A stretch of DNA of 64,000 bases from Candidatus Gastranaerophilales bacterium (GCA_016282705.1 JAEELO010000083.1:21877-85876), one strand, 5' to 3'. Positions 8,965 to 18,854 are shown, counted from the first letter of the stretch. Notes: generated from the sequence alone by a model not told the origin. Numbers and translations are program-made.

Positions 8965-9705
8965 ATGATAAGTTTTCTCGGGCTTTGTGTACAAAATTTA
9001 ATACAAACAATGAAGTACATTTTAAAAGGAAATGTTAAATTGTCGTCTGTATTTTCGCAAGCCGCTATGATAAGCTATGACTCTCTTCCGATAAGTTTAT
9101 GCATAGTTTTTATTGCAGCGGTTGTAATCGCATTGCAGGTATCAAAACAATTTTTGATGTCGGGTGCTGAAAGTTATGTCGGCGGTTTTCTTGCCGTTGC
9201 TTTAATAAGAGAATTAGCTCCCGGATTTGCCGCACTTGCTATAAGCGCAAGAGCAGGTACCGCAATAAGTGCGGAAATAGCAAATATGCAGGTTACTTCT
9301 CAGGTAGACGCAATAAAAACATTAAAAGTTGACCCGATAGGATATTATTTTGCACCGAGAATAATTGCAGGTGCAATAACAGTCCCAATGGTGGTTATTC
9401 TTGCCGAATTATTCGGAATTATAGGTGGTATGATGATTTCATATATTACAATAGAATTGCATCCGAATCGTTATATGACCTCAGTATGGTCTTTTTTGAA
9501 TACAAGAGATATTTATATAAGTATTTTAAAAGGTTTTATATTTGGTATAATAATTCCGTTAATATGCGCAACTCAGGGCTATGAAACATCAGGCGGTGCA
9601 AAAAATGTAGGTATATCTACAACAAAAGCCGCCATTAAATCGACTGTTTTCTTATTAATGGCGGATTTGATAATAACTTTTATATTTTATGTTAATTTCA
9701 CTTAA
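8965..9705 (+). CDS. mlaE: MlaE-family ABC transporter permease
   Basis: Membrane subunit of an MCE-type lipid transporter that moves phospholipids between inner and outer membranes. The 246 residues show the MlaE pattern: an amphipathic N-terminus, several hydrophobic segments, the conserved VGGFLAVALIRELAPGFAALAISARAGTAISAE stretch split across residues about 72-104, and the EIANMQVTSQVDAIKTL coupling region. It lacks adjacent genes for the ATPase (MlaF) and the substrate-binding MCE protein (MlaD), which must be elsewhere if the transporter is complete. Its stop overlaps the convergent pilT stop by four bases. Confidence 0.88.
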   Translation: MISFLGLCVQNLIQTMKYILKGNVKLSSVFSQAAMISYDSLPISLCIVFIAAVVIALQVSKQFLMSGAESYVGGFLAVALIRELAPGFAALAISARAGTAISAEIANMQVTSQVDAIKTLKVDPIGYYFAPRIIAGAITVPMVVILAELFGIIGGMMISYITIELHPNRYMTSVWSFLNTRDIYISILKGFIFGIIIPLICATQGYETSGGAKNVGISTTKAAIKSTVFLLMADLIITFIFYVNFT

Positions 9706-10796
9706 TCGGAATCGCTGCCGACATTAGCGCTTATACCTGCTAATCTTCTGAGTTCTTCAGGTCTTTGTGATTTAGCAAGAGCATCCTCTGCCGTTACAAG
9801 TTTTTTCTTGTATAAATCTGCAAGTGCTGTTTCAAGAGTTTGCATACCCTGACCTGCACCTGTTTGAATAGCTGAATATATTTGAGCTGATTTACCTTCA
9901 CGAATCATATTTGAAACAGCATTGTTTTTTACTAAAATTTCTTGAGCCATAACACGACCTTTTTTTGTTCCGTCCGGCTGTAATTTTTGAAGAAGTGTTT
10001 GAGCAAATACGGCTTCAAGGCAACCGCCTAATTGAACACGAATTTGCTGCTGCTGACCTTCGGGGAATACATCTATAATACGGTCAATAGTTTGGCTGGC
10101 AGATGATGTATGCAATGTTCCGAACACCAAGTGACCTGTTTCTGCTGCCGTCAGAGCAAGTCCTATTGTCTCGATGTCACGCATTTCGCCGACCAGAATG
10201 ATATCCGGATCTTCTCTTAAAGATGATTTCAATGCATTTGCAAATGACCTTGTATCCTGACCGAGTTCTCTTTGGTGAATTACACTTTTCTTTGATTTAT
10301 GAACAAATTCAATAGGGTCTTCAATTGTAAGAATATGTTCGCTTCTTGTTTCATTGATATGGTCTATCATAGATGCTAAGGTTGTAGATTTACCGCTACC
10401 TGTAGGCCCTGTTACAAGTATTAGACCTCTCGGACGTTCTGTAATTGTTTTTACTACTTCAGATAATCCCAATGATTCAAAAGAGGGGATATCCGTTGTA
10501 ATTGTTCTGAAAGCTGCAGCATATGTACCGCGGTTTTTATAAATATTTACCCTGAAACGCCCTAAACCTGATATACCATATGACATATCAAGCTCCCAAA
10601 CTTGTTCCAGATTTCTTCTTTGTTCATTGTTTAACATTGGGAAAAGCAACTCTTCCACATCTATCGGAGTTAACGGTTCATATTTTGTTCTTAAAAGATT
10701 TCCGTCAACTCTTATTATAGGCGGCATTCCTGCAGAAATATGCAAGTCACTTGCTTTATACTGTATAACCTCTTTTAATAAGTCATCTATTACCAT
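9702..10796 (-). CDS. pilT: type IV pilus retraction ATPase PilT
   Basis: Hexameric cytoplasmic motor that depolymerises type IV pili, giving twitching motility and DNA uptake. Walker A GPTGSGKSTT lies at about 130-139, followed by the Asp box around TIEDPIEF, Walker B DIILVGEMRD and the His box GHLVFGTLHT. The C-terminus has a MIREGKSAQIYSAIQTG segment close to the AIRNLIRE signature of PilT rather than PilB. The 364 residues match the family. No pilin or PilB gene is adjacent; comEC and a prepilin-like protein are 10-15 kb away. Confidence 0.95.
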   Translation of the reverse strand: MVIDDLLKEVIQYKASDLHISAGMPPIIRVDGNLLRTKYEPLTPIDVEELLFPMLNNEQRRNLEQVWELDMSYGISGLGRFRVNIYKNRGTYAAAFRTITTDIPSFESLGLSEVVKTITERPRGLILVTGPTGSGKSTTLASMIDHINETRSEHILTIEDPIEFVHKSKKSVIHQRELGQDTRSFANALKSSLREDPDIILVGEMRDIETIGLALTAAETGHLVFGTLHTSSASQTIDRIIDVFPEGQQQQIRVQLGGCLEAVFAQTLLQKLQPDGTKKGRVMAQEILVKNNAVSNMIREGKSAQIYSAIQTGAGQGMQTLETALADLYKKKLVTAEDALAKSQRPEELRRLAGISANVGSDSD

Positions 10797-10935
10797 ATTC
10801 TACCTCAACTGTTTGTACTTAATAAGAATATGATACAAGTTTATTTGATTTTACACAAGTTTTTTTATGTAACCTTTTTATTAATTTGAAAAATAAATGG
10901 TGCTTATATGGTAGTAGTGATATATAGGTATATAA

Positions 10936-11076
10936 CAATTATCTGAAAAATTAGGTAAAAATGATAAATATATTGGACATGTCGAAAGATTTGAAAGGTA
11001 TATAAGTATGAAGGTATTGGCAAAGATATTAGAAATATTGCAAATTGAACCTTCAGAATTCTTTAATTTTAAATAA
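10936..11076 (+). pseudogene. remnant of an XRE-family helix-turn-helix regulator (C-terminal half)
   Basis: A frame open from 10936 to the TAA at 11076 reads QLSEKLGKNDKYIG, then HVERFERYISMKVLAKI, then LEILQIEPSEFFNFK. This is the second half of a Cro/C1-type domain, whose family form is roughly E...S..YIS.IERG.R..S...L.KIA.AL.I...EFF. An in-frame TAA stands directly before it and no first half follows the same frame upstream. A 22-codon ATG ORF inside (11008) would not fold alone. Most likely a decayed regulator. Confidence 0.7.
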
Positions 11077-11112
11077 AAGAAAATTTGTAATAAATATAAT
11101 AAAAAGGTGCTT

Positions 11113-12507
11113 TTATATAGATTCGGAGTTTGTTTTTATTTGACGTTGTTTGATTTTTTTCCAAACAAAGTATATTGGAATACCTGTTGCTATAATAACA
11201 AGTGCTTTCATAGAATTTTCAAATTTATGTACTGTTAAAGAATAAATAATATAGCTGCCTATGGTAATAAAAAATATATTAAACAAACAATTAACTTTAT
11301 TCAAAACTGCTTCTTTATATTTAATTCTGTATACAAAAATACCTATAGCCGTTAATACATAGAAAATTAATGCCGCATATATTACGTAATCCAATAATTC
11401 ACTGTAATTACCGCAGAATATTATTAATACGCTTGACCAGATACATTGAAGAATCAAGGAATTAACAGGAACATTTGTATCTTTATTAATAACGGCAAGT
11501 TTTTCAAATAAGAGATTATCTTTTGCCATTTGATAATAAACTCTTGCACCTGTCATTATCAATCCGTTTGCACTTCCGCAAGCTGAAATTAAAATAATTA
11601 AAGCAATAATATAAGTTCCCAATGAGCCTGTTATATTTTGCATAAGAACTACCGCTACAACATCCTCAGGTGCCGTTGCAATTTCATCTAACGGGATTGA
11701 ACATACATAAAGAATATTTATTAATAAATAAATAACCATTACAATAACAACACCCCAAAATAAGGCTAAAGGTATATTTTTTTCGGGTTCTTTTACTTCC
11801 GCAGAAATAAAAGTGATATTATTCCAAGTAACCATTGCAAAAATTGCACCGACCGTTGCAGTTGCAACAATTTCCATTGTAGAAAATGTTAAGTCGCTCA
11901 TGCTAAAAATGTGCTGAAAATTTGCACTTATTACTTCGTGATTACAGCCTAAAAATATCCCAAAAAGAATTACTCCGACGATAGATAAAACCTTTGTTAA
12001 AGTGAATATGTTTTGTGTTAAAACTCCGTATTTAATACCTCTGGAGTTAATATATGTAAGAATTGCACATATAACAAGTGCGCATAATTGTTGTGTGGAA
12101 AATTGAAAATAAGTTGTATCTATTAAGTAGTTAACGGAGCTGATTTGAGGGAATAAAAATCCCATAAATTTACCTACGGCAATACATACAGCACCGATTG
12201 TAGCAGTTTGAATAACAAGCAATAGCGACCATCCGTATAAAAATGCGGTTAAATCATTAAACATTTTCTTTAAAAACATATATTGACCGCCGTCTTCTTT
12301 AATATTCAATACGGGTTCAGCATATGCTATAGCTCCTGCCAAAGAAAACAAACCTGCTATTAACCATACCATTAATAATAAAAATGCAGATTGTGTATAT
12401 CTTGCTATATCGGCAGATACAATGAAAATCCCGCAGCCAATCATTGAACCTACTACTACGGAAATAGAATCTTTTAAATTTAAAGTCCTTTTTAAATCAT
12501 TGCTCAT
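11113..12507 (-). CDS. APC-superfamily amino acid permease
   Basis: Inner-membrane amino-acid transporter. The 464 residues contain about 12 hydrophobic segments. The N-terminal VVGSMIGCGIFIV matches the unwound first helix that binds the substrate amine and carboxylate in the APC family, followed by LLMVWLIAGLFSLAGAIAYAE. The substrate cannot be told from sequence alone. The ATG overlaps the end of the upstream symporter gene by 11 bases, so the two are translated from one mRNA and probably serve related amino-acid uptake. Confidence 0.9.
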   Translation of the reverse strand: MSNDLKRTLNLKDSISVVVGSMIGCGIFIVSADIARYTQSAFLLLMVWLIAGLFSLAGAIAYAEPVLNIKEDGGQYMFLKKMFNDLTAFLYGWSLLLVIQTATIGAVCIAVGKFMGFLFPQISSVNYLIDTTYFQFSTQQLCALVICAILTYINSRGIKYGVLTQNIFTLTKVLSIVGVILFGIFLGCNHEVISANFQHIFSMSDLTFSTMEIVATATVGAIFAMVTWNNITFISAEVKEPEKNIPLALFWGVVIVMVIYLLINILYVCSIPLDEIATAPEDVVAVVLMQNITGSLGTYIIALIILISACGSANGLIMTGARVYYQMAKDNLLFEKLAVINKDTNVPVNSLILQCIWSSVLIIFCGNYSELLDYVIYAALIFYVLTAIGIFVYRIKYKEAVLNKVNCLFNIFFITIGSYIIYSLTVHKFENSMKALVIIATGIPIYFVWKKIKQRQIKTNSESI

Positions 12508-14038
12508 CTGTAAACCATACTTTATTCATTTTGAAAATCAAGTCATGTCTTTTGCAATATTCGATTAATTCTGCTTTAATTTCTTTAAGCAGGAATAAAA
12601 TTGCAATTAAGTTTGGTGCTGCCATTACAAGATAGGTTGCATCCGTAAAGTCTACCACGCTTTTTACATTCATAGAAGAACCTACAATTATAAATAAACA
12701 AAATACTATTTGATAAAAAATAGTTCTTTTTTTGCCTTCACCAACCAAAAATGACCATGCTTTTTGTCCGTAATATGCCCATGAAAGAATTGTCGAAAGT
12801 GCAAATAAAATAATAACTACAGCTAATATATACGGGAAAAAGTGCATTGTTGGCACACTTGCAAATGCTGCAGAAGTTAATTCAACGCCCGAAATACCTT
12901 CTGTATAATGCAGATATTCACCCGTTAAAACAATAACAAATGCTGTCATGGAGCAAACTATAACCGTATCAAGAAACGGTTCTATCATAGAAACGAAACC
13001 TTGAGAAGCTGGTTCATTTGTTTTAACCGCAGCATATGCTATAGGAGATGAACCTACACCTGCTTCGTTTGATTGAATAGAACGTCTTAAACCTATAATT
13101 ATTGAGCCGATTACACCGCCATATATTGCTTTCGGGAAAAAGGCTTCATGAACGATTGTATATATTGCTTGAGGTATATGTGTAAAATGAGTCAATATTA
13201 TAATCAAACAAGCTGTTATATATACAAGACACATAACAGGTACTACTTTAGTTGTAACATTAGATATACTCTTTATTCCGCCAACTATAACAAGACCTAC
13301 AACTATAGCGACAAACAAGCCGAATACCCAAGTATGAATTCCGAAAAATCCTGTTGTACCTCCGGTAATAACAATAAATTGATGTGCTGCCTGATTTGTC
13401 TGCAACATACAGCCGCCGCCGAAGGTTCCGGGGATACAAGCAAGGGCAAATATATATGCTAAAGTTTTTCCTAATTTATGGTAGCCTTTTTTTGCAAATC
13501 CGCGTTCAATATAAAACATTGGCCCGCCTGATACCGAACCGTCTCTGTTAATATGTCTGTATTTTAACGATAGAGTAACTTCGCAGAATTTAAGCGCCAT
13601 ACCGAAAATAGCACCTGTTGCCATCCAAAACATTGCTCCCGGCCCGCCTATTGATATAGCAATTGCTACACCGGCAATGTTACCCAAACCTATAGTTCCC
13701 GATAATGCCGTAGCTAAAGCACCAAAAGAAGATACTTCACCTTTGTGTCCTTCTGTATCGGTTTTTTTATGAAATATTTGAAATAAGGAATGTTTAAATC
13801 CCCATATGCCGATACATCTTAAATAGAATGTACAAAAAATACTTGTTGCTATCATTAAAAATATTAATATGGGAACTTCTGCACCCATTATGTTTATAGG
13901 GGCAAAAATTACTTCCGAAAACTTATCCGAAAACGGGGCAAAATATTTTTCAATTGTTTCATCCACGCCCATTGCATATGTTTTTTGAGCCAATAGTAAA
14001 AGTCCTAAAATGCTCAATAAAATATAGTTTTTTTTCAT
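12497..14038 (-). CDS. alanine/glycine:cation symporter (AGCS family)
   Basis: Sodium-coupled alanine or glycine importer in the inner membrane. The 513 residues start with a hydrophobic segment and carry the AGCS signature GLGNIAGVAIAISIGGPGAMFWM (about residues 117-139). They also have SGGPMFYIERG and EAGVGSSPIAYAA, which is the conserved E-G-S-P-A region. About 10 membrane segments are visible. It is the first gene of a two-gene unit with the APC permease. Confidence 0.93.
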   Translation of the reverse strand: MKKNYILLSILGLLLLAQKTYAMGVDETIEKYFAPFSDKFSEVIFAPINIMGAEVPILIFLMIATSIFCTFYLRCIGIWGFKHSLFQIFHKKTDTEGHKGEVSSFGALATALSGTIGLGNIAGVAIAISIGGPGAMFWMATGAIFGMALKFCEVTLSLKYRHINRDGSVSGGPMFYIERGFAKKGYHKLGKTLAYIFALACIPGTFGGGCMLQTNQAAHQFIVITGGTTGFFGIHTWVFGLFVAIVVGLVIVGGIKSISNVTTKVVPVMCLVYITACLIIILTHFTHIPQAIYTIVHEAFFPKAIYGGVIGSIIIGLRRSIQSNEAGVGSSPIAYAAVKTNEPASQGFVSMIEPFLDTVIVCSMTAFVIVLTGEYLHYTEGISGVELTSAAFASVPTMHFFPYILAVVIILFALSTILSWAYYGQKAWSFLVGEGKKRTIFYQIVFCLFIIVGSSMNVKSVVDFTDATYLVMAAPNLIAILFLLKEIKAELIEYCKRHDLIFKMNKVWFTDEQ

Positions 14039-14154
14039 TATAACAGTTTCTCTTTCATTATTTCGGCATTATGTACTTCCATTCAAGGATACAAAAAACA
14101 CAATACAGATACAAGTTTATAAGTAAAAAGTGTTACAAAAACGGAAGATACTTT

Positions 14155-15288
14155 TTATAATATATTTATTTTATTGTCTTTTATCTCAAAAATTTCAACG
14201 TTTTTAAGGTATTCTTCTTTGAAATTTAATGTATCAACCGATGTAATAATAGTTTGCGTATCTTTATCAATTGCATTTAAAAGATAGTTTTGTCTTATAT
14301 CGTCTAATTCTGCCAGTACATCATCCAAAAGCAAAATGGCATTTATATTTATTTTTTCTTTAATAAATGCAAGTTCTGCCAGTTTTAACGAAAGAACAAT
14401 TGTTCTTTGCTGACCTTGTGAAGCATATTTTTTTGCTTCCGACTTATTTATGAAGAATGAAATATCATCTCTGTGAGAACCAATAATACTTTGACCTCTT
14501 ATAATTTCTTCCTGTTTTTTTTCTTCAAGTTTTTTTCTGAAGTTTTCCAAAATATATTCATTATTATGTTCAAATTTTTCGGTTGATGGAACATCGCCGA
14601 TAATTGAAGAATTATAAACTATAGATAAATCTTCGTTTTCAGAAATTTGTTTATGTTTTTCTTTTGCTATTTTTTGTAATTCATATAAAAAATTAATTCT
14701 TATAAAAATGATATTACTGCCTGTTATAGCCAGTTGTTCATTCCAAATATCAAGCATTGATGTATCTGAATTAATATTACCTTTTAAGCTTTTTAAATAA
14801 TTATTTTTTTGTGTGCGGATTTTATTATATTTAGCCAGACGTTCAACATATGCGGGAAATATTTGGCTTATAGCCAAATCCAGCCATTTTCTTCTGTCAT
14901 CAGGGGTTCCTCTTAATAACAATAAATCATTTGTGGTGAAACAAACAGTTGACATATTACTTATAAAATCGGAAGATTTATTTTTGTTTAAACCGTTTAC
15001 TTTTAGTTTTTTTCTGTTTGGAGGATTAATTGTTACTTCAAGTTCAATATCTACATCAAATTTTTTTACTTCTGCTTTAATATTACATATTTCTTCGTTC
15101 CATTTTATTAATTCGGCATCACTTTTTGCACGCAAAGAATCAAGAGAAGAAAGATAATAAACAGCCTCTAAAAGATTTGTTTTTCCCTGTGCATTCTTTC
15201 CTATAAATAATATTTTTTCGGAATTAAAATTAATACTTATGTCCGAATAATTTCTGTAATTTTTTAAACTTAACTTCTTAATGAACAT
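14155..15288 (-). CDS. recF: DNA replication/repair protein RecF
   Basis: SMC-like ATPase that loads RecA at gaps together with RecO and RecR. Walker A is GKNAQGKT (30-37). The ABC-type signature appears as YASQGQQRTIVLSLKLAE, and Walker B as ILLLDDVLAELD. Length 377 is typical. It stands alone, not next to dnaN or gyrB as in many bacteria. recR is also in this window, about 42 kb away. Confidence 0.96.
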   Translation of the reverse strand: MFIKKLSLKNYRNYSDISINFNSEKILFIGKNAQGKTNLLEAVYYLSSLDSLRAKSDAELIKWNEEICNIKAEVKKFDVDIELEVTINPPNRKKLKVNGLNKNKSSDFISNMSTVCFTTNDLLLLRGTPDDRRKWLDLAISQIFPAYVERLAKYNKIRTQKNNYLKSLKGNINSDTSMLDIWNEQLAITGSNIIFIRINFLYELQKIAKEKHKQISENEDLSIVYNSSIIGDVPSTEKFEHNNEYILENFRKKLEEKKQEEIIRGQSIIGSHRDDISFFINKSEAKKYASQGQQRTIVLSLKLAELAFIKEKININAILLLDDVLAELDDIRQNYLLNAIDKDTQTIITSVDTLNFKEEYLKNVEIFEIKDNKINIL

Positions 15289-15365
15289 AAAATAATTATA
15301 TCAAATGAAATAAAAATAGACTTCACGTTAAAATCTGATAATATATTATTAAGGGAAAAAATAAA

Positions 15366-16013
15366 ATGTTTAAAGATAAATTAACGGAAGCAGCAAAAAG
15401 AATAAAAATAATAGAGACCGGAAGACGTCTTTATGAAAGAAATTTAACTGTCGGAACTTCAGGAAATCTCAGTATAAGAACAAACGAAGGGATTTTGATT
15501 ACAGCTTCAGGCACGGCACTTGGCGGTCTGACATTAGAAGGTATTGTATTAATGGACTTTGACGGAAATGAACTATCCGCAGGCAAAGCATCGTCTGAAA
15601 AAATGCTTCATGTTGAAATATATAAACAAAGACCGGATATTAATGCAATTATTCATGTGCATCCTGTTTATTTAACAAGTTTTGCCGCTTGTCGATTGCC
15701 TTTAAATGAACCTATAATGTCTGAAAATATTTTATATTTTGAAGAAATTCCATTGGCTGATTATGCAATGCCTTCATCTGGGGTGCTTGTAGATAATACA
15801 GTTAAATTTATTGATAACCATGATGTTGTTTTAATGGCAAATCATGGAGTTGTTGTTTGTGCTAAAGATATTGAAACAGCATTTTTAAAAACAGAAACAG
15901 CCGAATATTATGCACAGGTAACAATTAATACTAAATTGCTCGGCGGAGCCAAAAATCTTTCCGAACAAGATGTTCAGGATTTAATAAATTTAAAGAAGAT
16001 GGCTAATAATTAA
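15366..16013 (+). CDS. class II aldolase/adducin family protein (FucA/AraD-like)
   Basis: Zinc-dependent sugar-phosphate aldolase or epimerase. The fold-specific features are GNLSIR (33-38), TASG (47-50), SSEKMLH with the catalytic Glu78, zinc ligands His98 and His100 in HVHP, and His160 in NHGVVV. At 215 residues it matches L-fuculose-1-phosphate aldolase, but methylthioribulose-phosphate dehydratase and ribulose-phosphate epimerases share this pattern, so the substrate is open. No sugar kinase or isomerase gene lies nearby. Confidence 0.85.
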   Translation: MFKDKLTEAAKRIKIIETGRRLYERNLTVGTSGNLSIRTNEGILITASGTALGGLTLEGIVLMDFDGNELSAGKASSEKMLHVEIYKQRPDINAIIHVHPVYLTSFAACRLPLNEPIMSENILYFEEIPLADYAMPSSGVLVDNTVKFIDNHDVVLMANHGVVVCAKDIETAFLKTETAEYYAQVTINTKLLGGAKNLSEQDVQDLINLKKMANN

Positions 16014-16033
16014 TATTATTTAACAGTATAAAA

Positions 16034-17368
16034 CTATTTACCGATACAGAAATTATCAAAAATATTATTTAAAATATCATCGGTAATAACTTCACCTGAA
16101 ACCTCGGAAATAAACATTAATGCTGATTTTATATCAATAGAAATTAAATCCTGAATTTCTTTATTTTGAGCCGCAACTAAAGCATTTATTAATGAGTTTT
16201 TTGTTTCTTCAAGTGCTTTTTGTTGTCTTTGATTTGTAATAAATTCAATTTCGGTAAGATTTTGACTTATTACGGCTTTTTTTATTTTTTGCTTTAAAAT
16301 ATCAAGATTTTCACCTGTTTTTAGGGATATACAAACAGCATCAGCATCTTTTGTTTGCGTTAAATCGCATTTTGTTGCGACTTTAATGTGCTTTTTATCT
16401 TTAATTGAGTTGTATATTTCTTCATCTTCTTTCGTATATCCGTCGTTTAAATCATATAAAAATAAAACAATATCGGCATCTTGAACATATTTCTTTGAAT
16501 AATCTATACCTATTGCTTCAACTTTATTTATATTTTTATCATCTCTTATTCCTGCCGTATCAATTATTGTTGCTGCAATACCGTCTATATCAATTGTTTC
16601 TTGTATGACATCACGCGTTGTTCCTGCAATATCCGTAACAATTGCCCTCTCCAAATTTAACAATGCATTAAATAATGATGATTTACCGACATTAGGTCTG
16701 CCTGCAAGTACTATTTTTATTCCTTGTCTGTATATATTTGAACTTTTAGAAAAGCTCAAAATGTAGTTAATTTCTTCAATGATTTTTTCAATGGTTAGTT
16801 CTATAAATGAATATTCCGGCTCTTTAACATCTTCAGGAAAATCTACAGCTGCAATAATTTTTGATAATAAATCAGTAATTTCCTGTCTTATTTTTCCGAC
16901 TTCGATTGATAATTTCCCAAATAAATTCTGAGCACTTGTTACTGCAAATTTTTCGCTTCCGGCATGAATTAAATCCAAAACAGCTTCGGCTTGAGATAAA
17001 TCCATTTTATGATTTAAAAATGCACGTTTTGTGTATTCTCCCTTTTCTGCACATCGTGCACCGTTTTTTATCGTTAAATCAAGAATTTTATTTGTTATAT
17101 GAATACCGCCATGGCATTGTATTTCTATAATGTCTTCACCCGTATAACTGTTCGGTGCTTTAAACGGAAGGACTATGACTTCATCAATTTTTTCTGAATT
17201 ATCCAATATCCAGCCGTGGTATATTTTTCCTGCTTCAAGGTTTTGAGAAGAAAACATTTTATTTATTATATCAAAAGCTTTTTCACCTGAAATTCTGACA
17301 ATACTAACACCGCCGTTTCCTATCGGTGTTGCAATTGCGGATATTGTATCTGTCATTGAATTAATCAT
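16034..17368 (-). CDS. mnmE: tRNA modification GTPase MnmE
   Basis: Works with MnmG to install the carboxymethylaminomethyl group at U34 of certain tRNAs. The N-terminal tetrahydrofolate-binding domain has DTISAIATPIGNGG and SYTGEDIIEIQCHGG. The embedded G domain has G1 GRPNVGKSS (223-231), DTAG for G3 and ATKCD for G4. The C-terminal helical domain ends in the hallmark FCIGK, the cysteine motif. ATG at 17368 is preferred over the Met four codons later because GAGG lies 5 bases before it. Confidence 0.97.
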   Translation of the reverse strand: MINSMTDTISAIATPIGNGGVSIVRISGEKAFDIINKMFSSQNLEAGKIYHGWILDNSEKIDEVIVLPFKAPNSYTGEDIIEIQCHGGIHITNKILDLTIKNGARCAEKGEYTKRAFLNHKMDLSQAEAVLDLIHAGSEKFAVTSAQNLFGKLSIEVGKIRQEITDLLSKIIAAVDFPEDVKEPEYSFIELTIEKIIEEINYILSFSKSSNIYRQGIKIVLAGRPNVGKSSLFNALLNLERAIVTDIAGTTRDVIQETIDIDGIAATIIDTAGIRDDKNINKVEAIGIDYSKKYVQDADIVLFLYDLNDGYTKEDEEIYNSIKDKKHIKVATKCDLTQTKDADAVCISLKTGENLDILKQKIKKAVISQNLTEIEFITNQRQQKALEETKNSLINALVAAQNKEIQDLISIDIKSALMFISEVSGEVITDDILNNIFDNFCIGK

Positions 17369-17477
17369 ATTAACCTCAAATCATGATAATTATATGATAA
17401 AAAATATAATTTAATAAATTTATAGCCGAAATAAATAATATGATGTAAAATTATTGAAAATAACATTGAGGTTAAAA

Positions 17478-17810
17478 ATGGCAGATTGTATTTTTTGTAA
17501 AATAGCGAACGGTGAAATACCGACAAATTTGATTTATGAAGATGAAAATGTTGTGGCATTTAATGATTTAAATCCGCAGGCTCCCGTGCATTTTCTTGTA
17601 ATTCCGAAAAAACATTATGCTTCATTAAATGATATTGATTCAAAAGAAGCATTTGGTTATATTTTTTCTGCAATTCCAAAAATCACTGCTAAACTCGAAA
17701 TAAAAGAATACAGAACAGTAGTAAATACAGGTGCAAGTGCAGGACAAACAGTATTCCATATTCACGTACATGTAATGGCAGGCAGAGATTTCGGCTGGCC
17801 GGCAGGTTAA
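17478..17810 (+). CDS. HIT family nucleotide-binding protein (Hint-like)
   Basis: Purine nucleoside phosphoramidase-type hydrolase. With the ATG at 17478 the protein has 110 residues, starts MADCIFCKIANGEIP, and ends with the histidine triad HIHVHVMAGRDFGWPAG. Cys4 and Cys7 form the N-terminal CxxC found in zinc-binding Hint proteins. TGAGGT six bases upstream supports this start rather than an in-frame ATG eight codons earlier, which would fall in front of the ribosome site. It is divergent from mnmE and leads a tight three-gene unit. Confidence 0.93.
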   Translation: MADCIFCKIANGEIPTNLIYEDENVVAFNDLNPQAPVHFLVIPKKHYASLNDIDSKEAFGYIFSAIPKITAKLEIKEYRTVVNTGASAGQTVFHIHVHVMAGRDFGWPAG

Positions 17811-17811
17811 T

Positions 17812-18135
17812 ATGTATAACAGATGGTATGACAAATATCCGGATTTAAAACAACTGCTCAGCCTTTTAGAGGCTGTAGATGAAAATTATGCAAATATAAT
17901 TTCACAGGATTTTTTGCAGATTATTGTTGCAAAATACCGCAATCAATTTGATGAAGTTATAAAAAAATTATCAGACAATGCACCTCCGAGATATAGCAGA
18001 TGGTATGATAAGAATTATGACCTGCATACATGTATTGAATTTATAAAGACATTGGATGATAATGAAAAAACAGCATTAATTAATGATTTAATAATGTCTT
18101 TGTACAGTTATATAACGAATGTAGATGATGAATAA
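17812..18135 (+). CDS. uncharacterised protein with two RWYDK repeats
   Basis: I do not recognise the family. The 107 residues consist of two related halves: RWYDKYPDLKQLLSLLEAVDE near the N-terminus and RWYDKNYDLHTCIEFIKTLDD in the second half, each followed by a helix. The protein is acidic and has no signal peptide or membrane segment. It starts one base after the HIT gene and overlaps the SDR start by 11 bases, so the three are translationally linked. Confidence 0.75.
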   Translation: MYNRWYDKYPDLKQLLSLLEAVDENYANIISQDFLQIIVAKYRNQFDEVIKKLSDNAPPRYSRWYDKNYDLHTCIEFIKTLDDNEKTALINDLIMSLYSYITNVDDE

Positions 18136-18853
18136 AAAAAATATATTAATTACAGGTTCTTCTCAAGGTATAGGTTTAGCAATTGCAAAGCATTTTGCGG
18201 CTAATCATAACGTATATATATCAGGAAGATACGAAGATAAACTCAAAAAATTATGTGAAGAAAACAAGTTTGCGGGGTATTGCGCCATTGATTTAACTGA
18301 TTTTAATGCAGCTGAAAAATTGCATATGCAGCTTGGTGTAAATATTGATATTTTGATAAATAATGCAGGAGTGTATTATTATTCCGCAATAGAAAATATG
18401 AAAAAAGAAGATATTCAAACTTCGGTTAAAATCAATATGCTTGCACCATATGAGCTCAGTAAGTTTTGTATACCTTATATGAAACAGCAGAAATGGGGCA
18501 GAATTATAAATATAGGTTCTATTTCGGGTGTTGTAGGTGAGGCAAATGCAACCGTTTATACAATGACAAAATCAGCTTTGATTGGTTTAACAAAATCACT
18601 TGCACTTGAACTTGCACAAGATGATATAACCGTCAATATAATTAATCCCGGCTGGGTAGATACGGAATTAATTAATAATGAAAAGCTGGAAGAAGATTTT
18701 TCTAAGGAAGAAATCTTAGAAACTATTCCGCAAAGGAGATTTGTTACTCCCGAGGAAATTGCAAATACATGCGAATTTTTAATTTCAGATAAAGCAAAAA
18801 CGATAACGGGTCAATCGATTAATATTTGTGCCGGTTTATCATTAGGCTGTTAA
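18125..18853 (+). CDS. short-chain dehydrogenase/reductase (FabG-like)
   Basis: NAD(P)H-dependent Rossmann oxidoreductase. The 242 residues carry the cofactor motif TGSSQGIG, NNAG, and the catalytic Ser with Tyr-x-x-x-Lys (YTMTK, about residues 145-149), plus NIINPGWVDTE. The overall pattern is closest to 3-oxoacyl-ACP reductase, but a dedicated fatty-acid role is not shown since no fab genes are adjacent. Two ATGs in tandem (18125 and 18128) could start it. Confidence 0.88.
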   Translation: MMNKKNILITGSSQGIGLAIAKHFAANHNVYISGRYEDKLKKLCEENKFAGYCAIDLTDFNAAEKLHMQLGVNIDILINNAGVYYYSAIENMKKEDIQTSVKINMLAPYELSKFCIPYMKQQKWGRIINIGSISGVVGEANATVYTMTKSALIGLTKSLALELAQDDITVNIINPGWVDTELINNEKLEEDFSKEEILETIPQRRFVTPEEIANTCEFLISDKAKTITGQSINICAGLSLGC

Positions 18854-18854
18854 T

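Noticed and set aside
13148-13462. 104-codon ORF antisense to the AGCS symporter
   Set aside because: Lies wholly within a conserved gene; Tyr/Asn/Cys-rich shadow.
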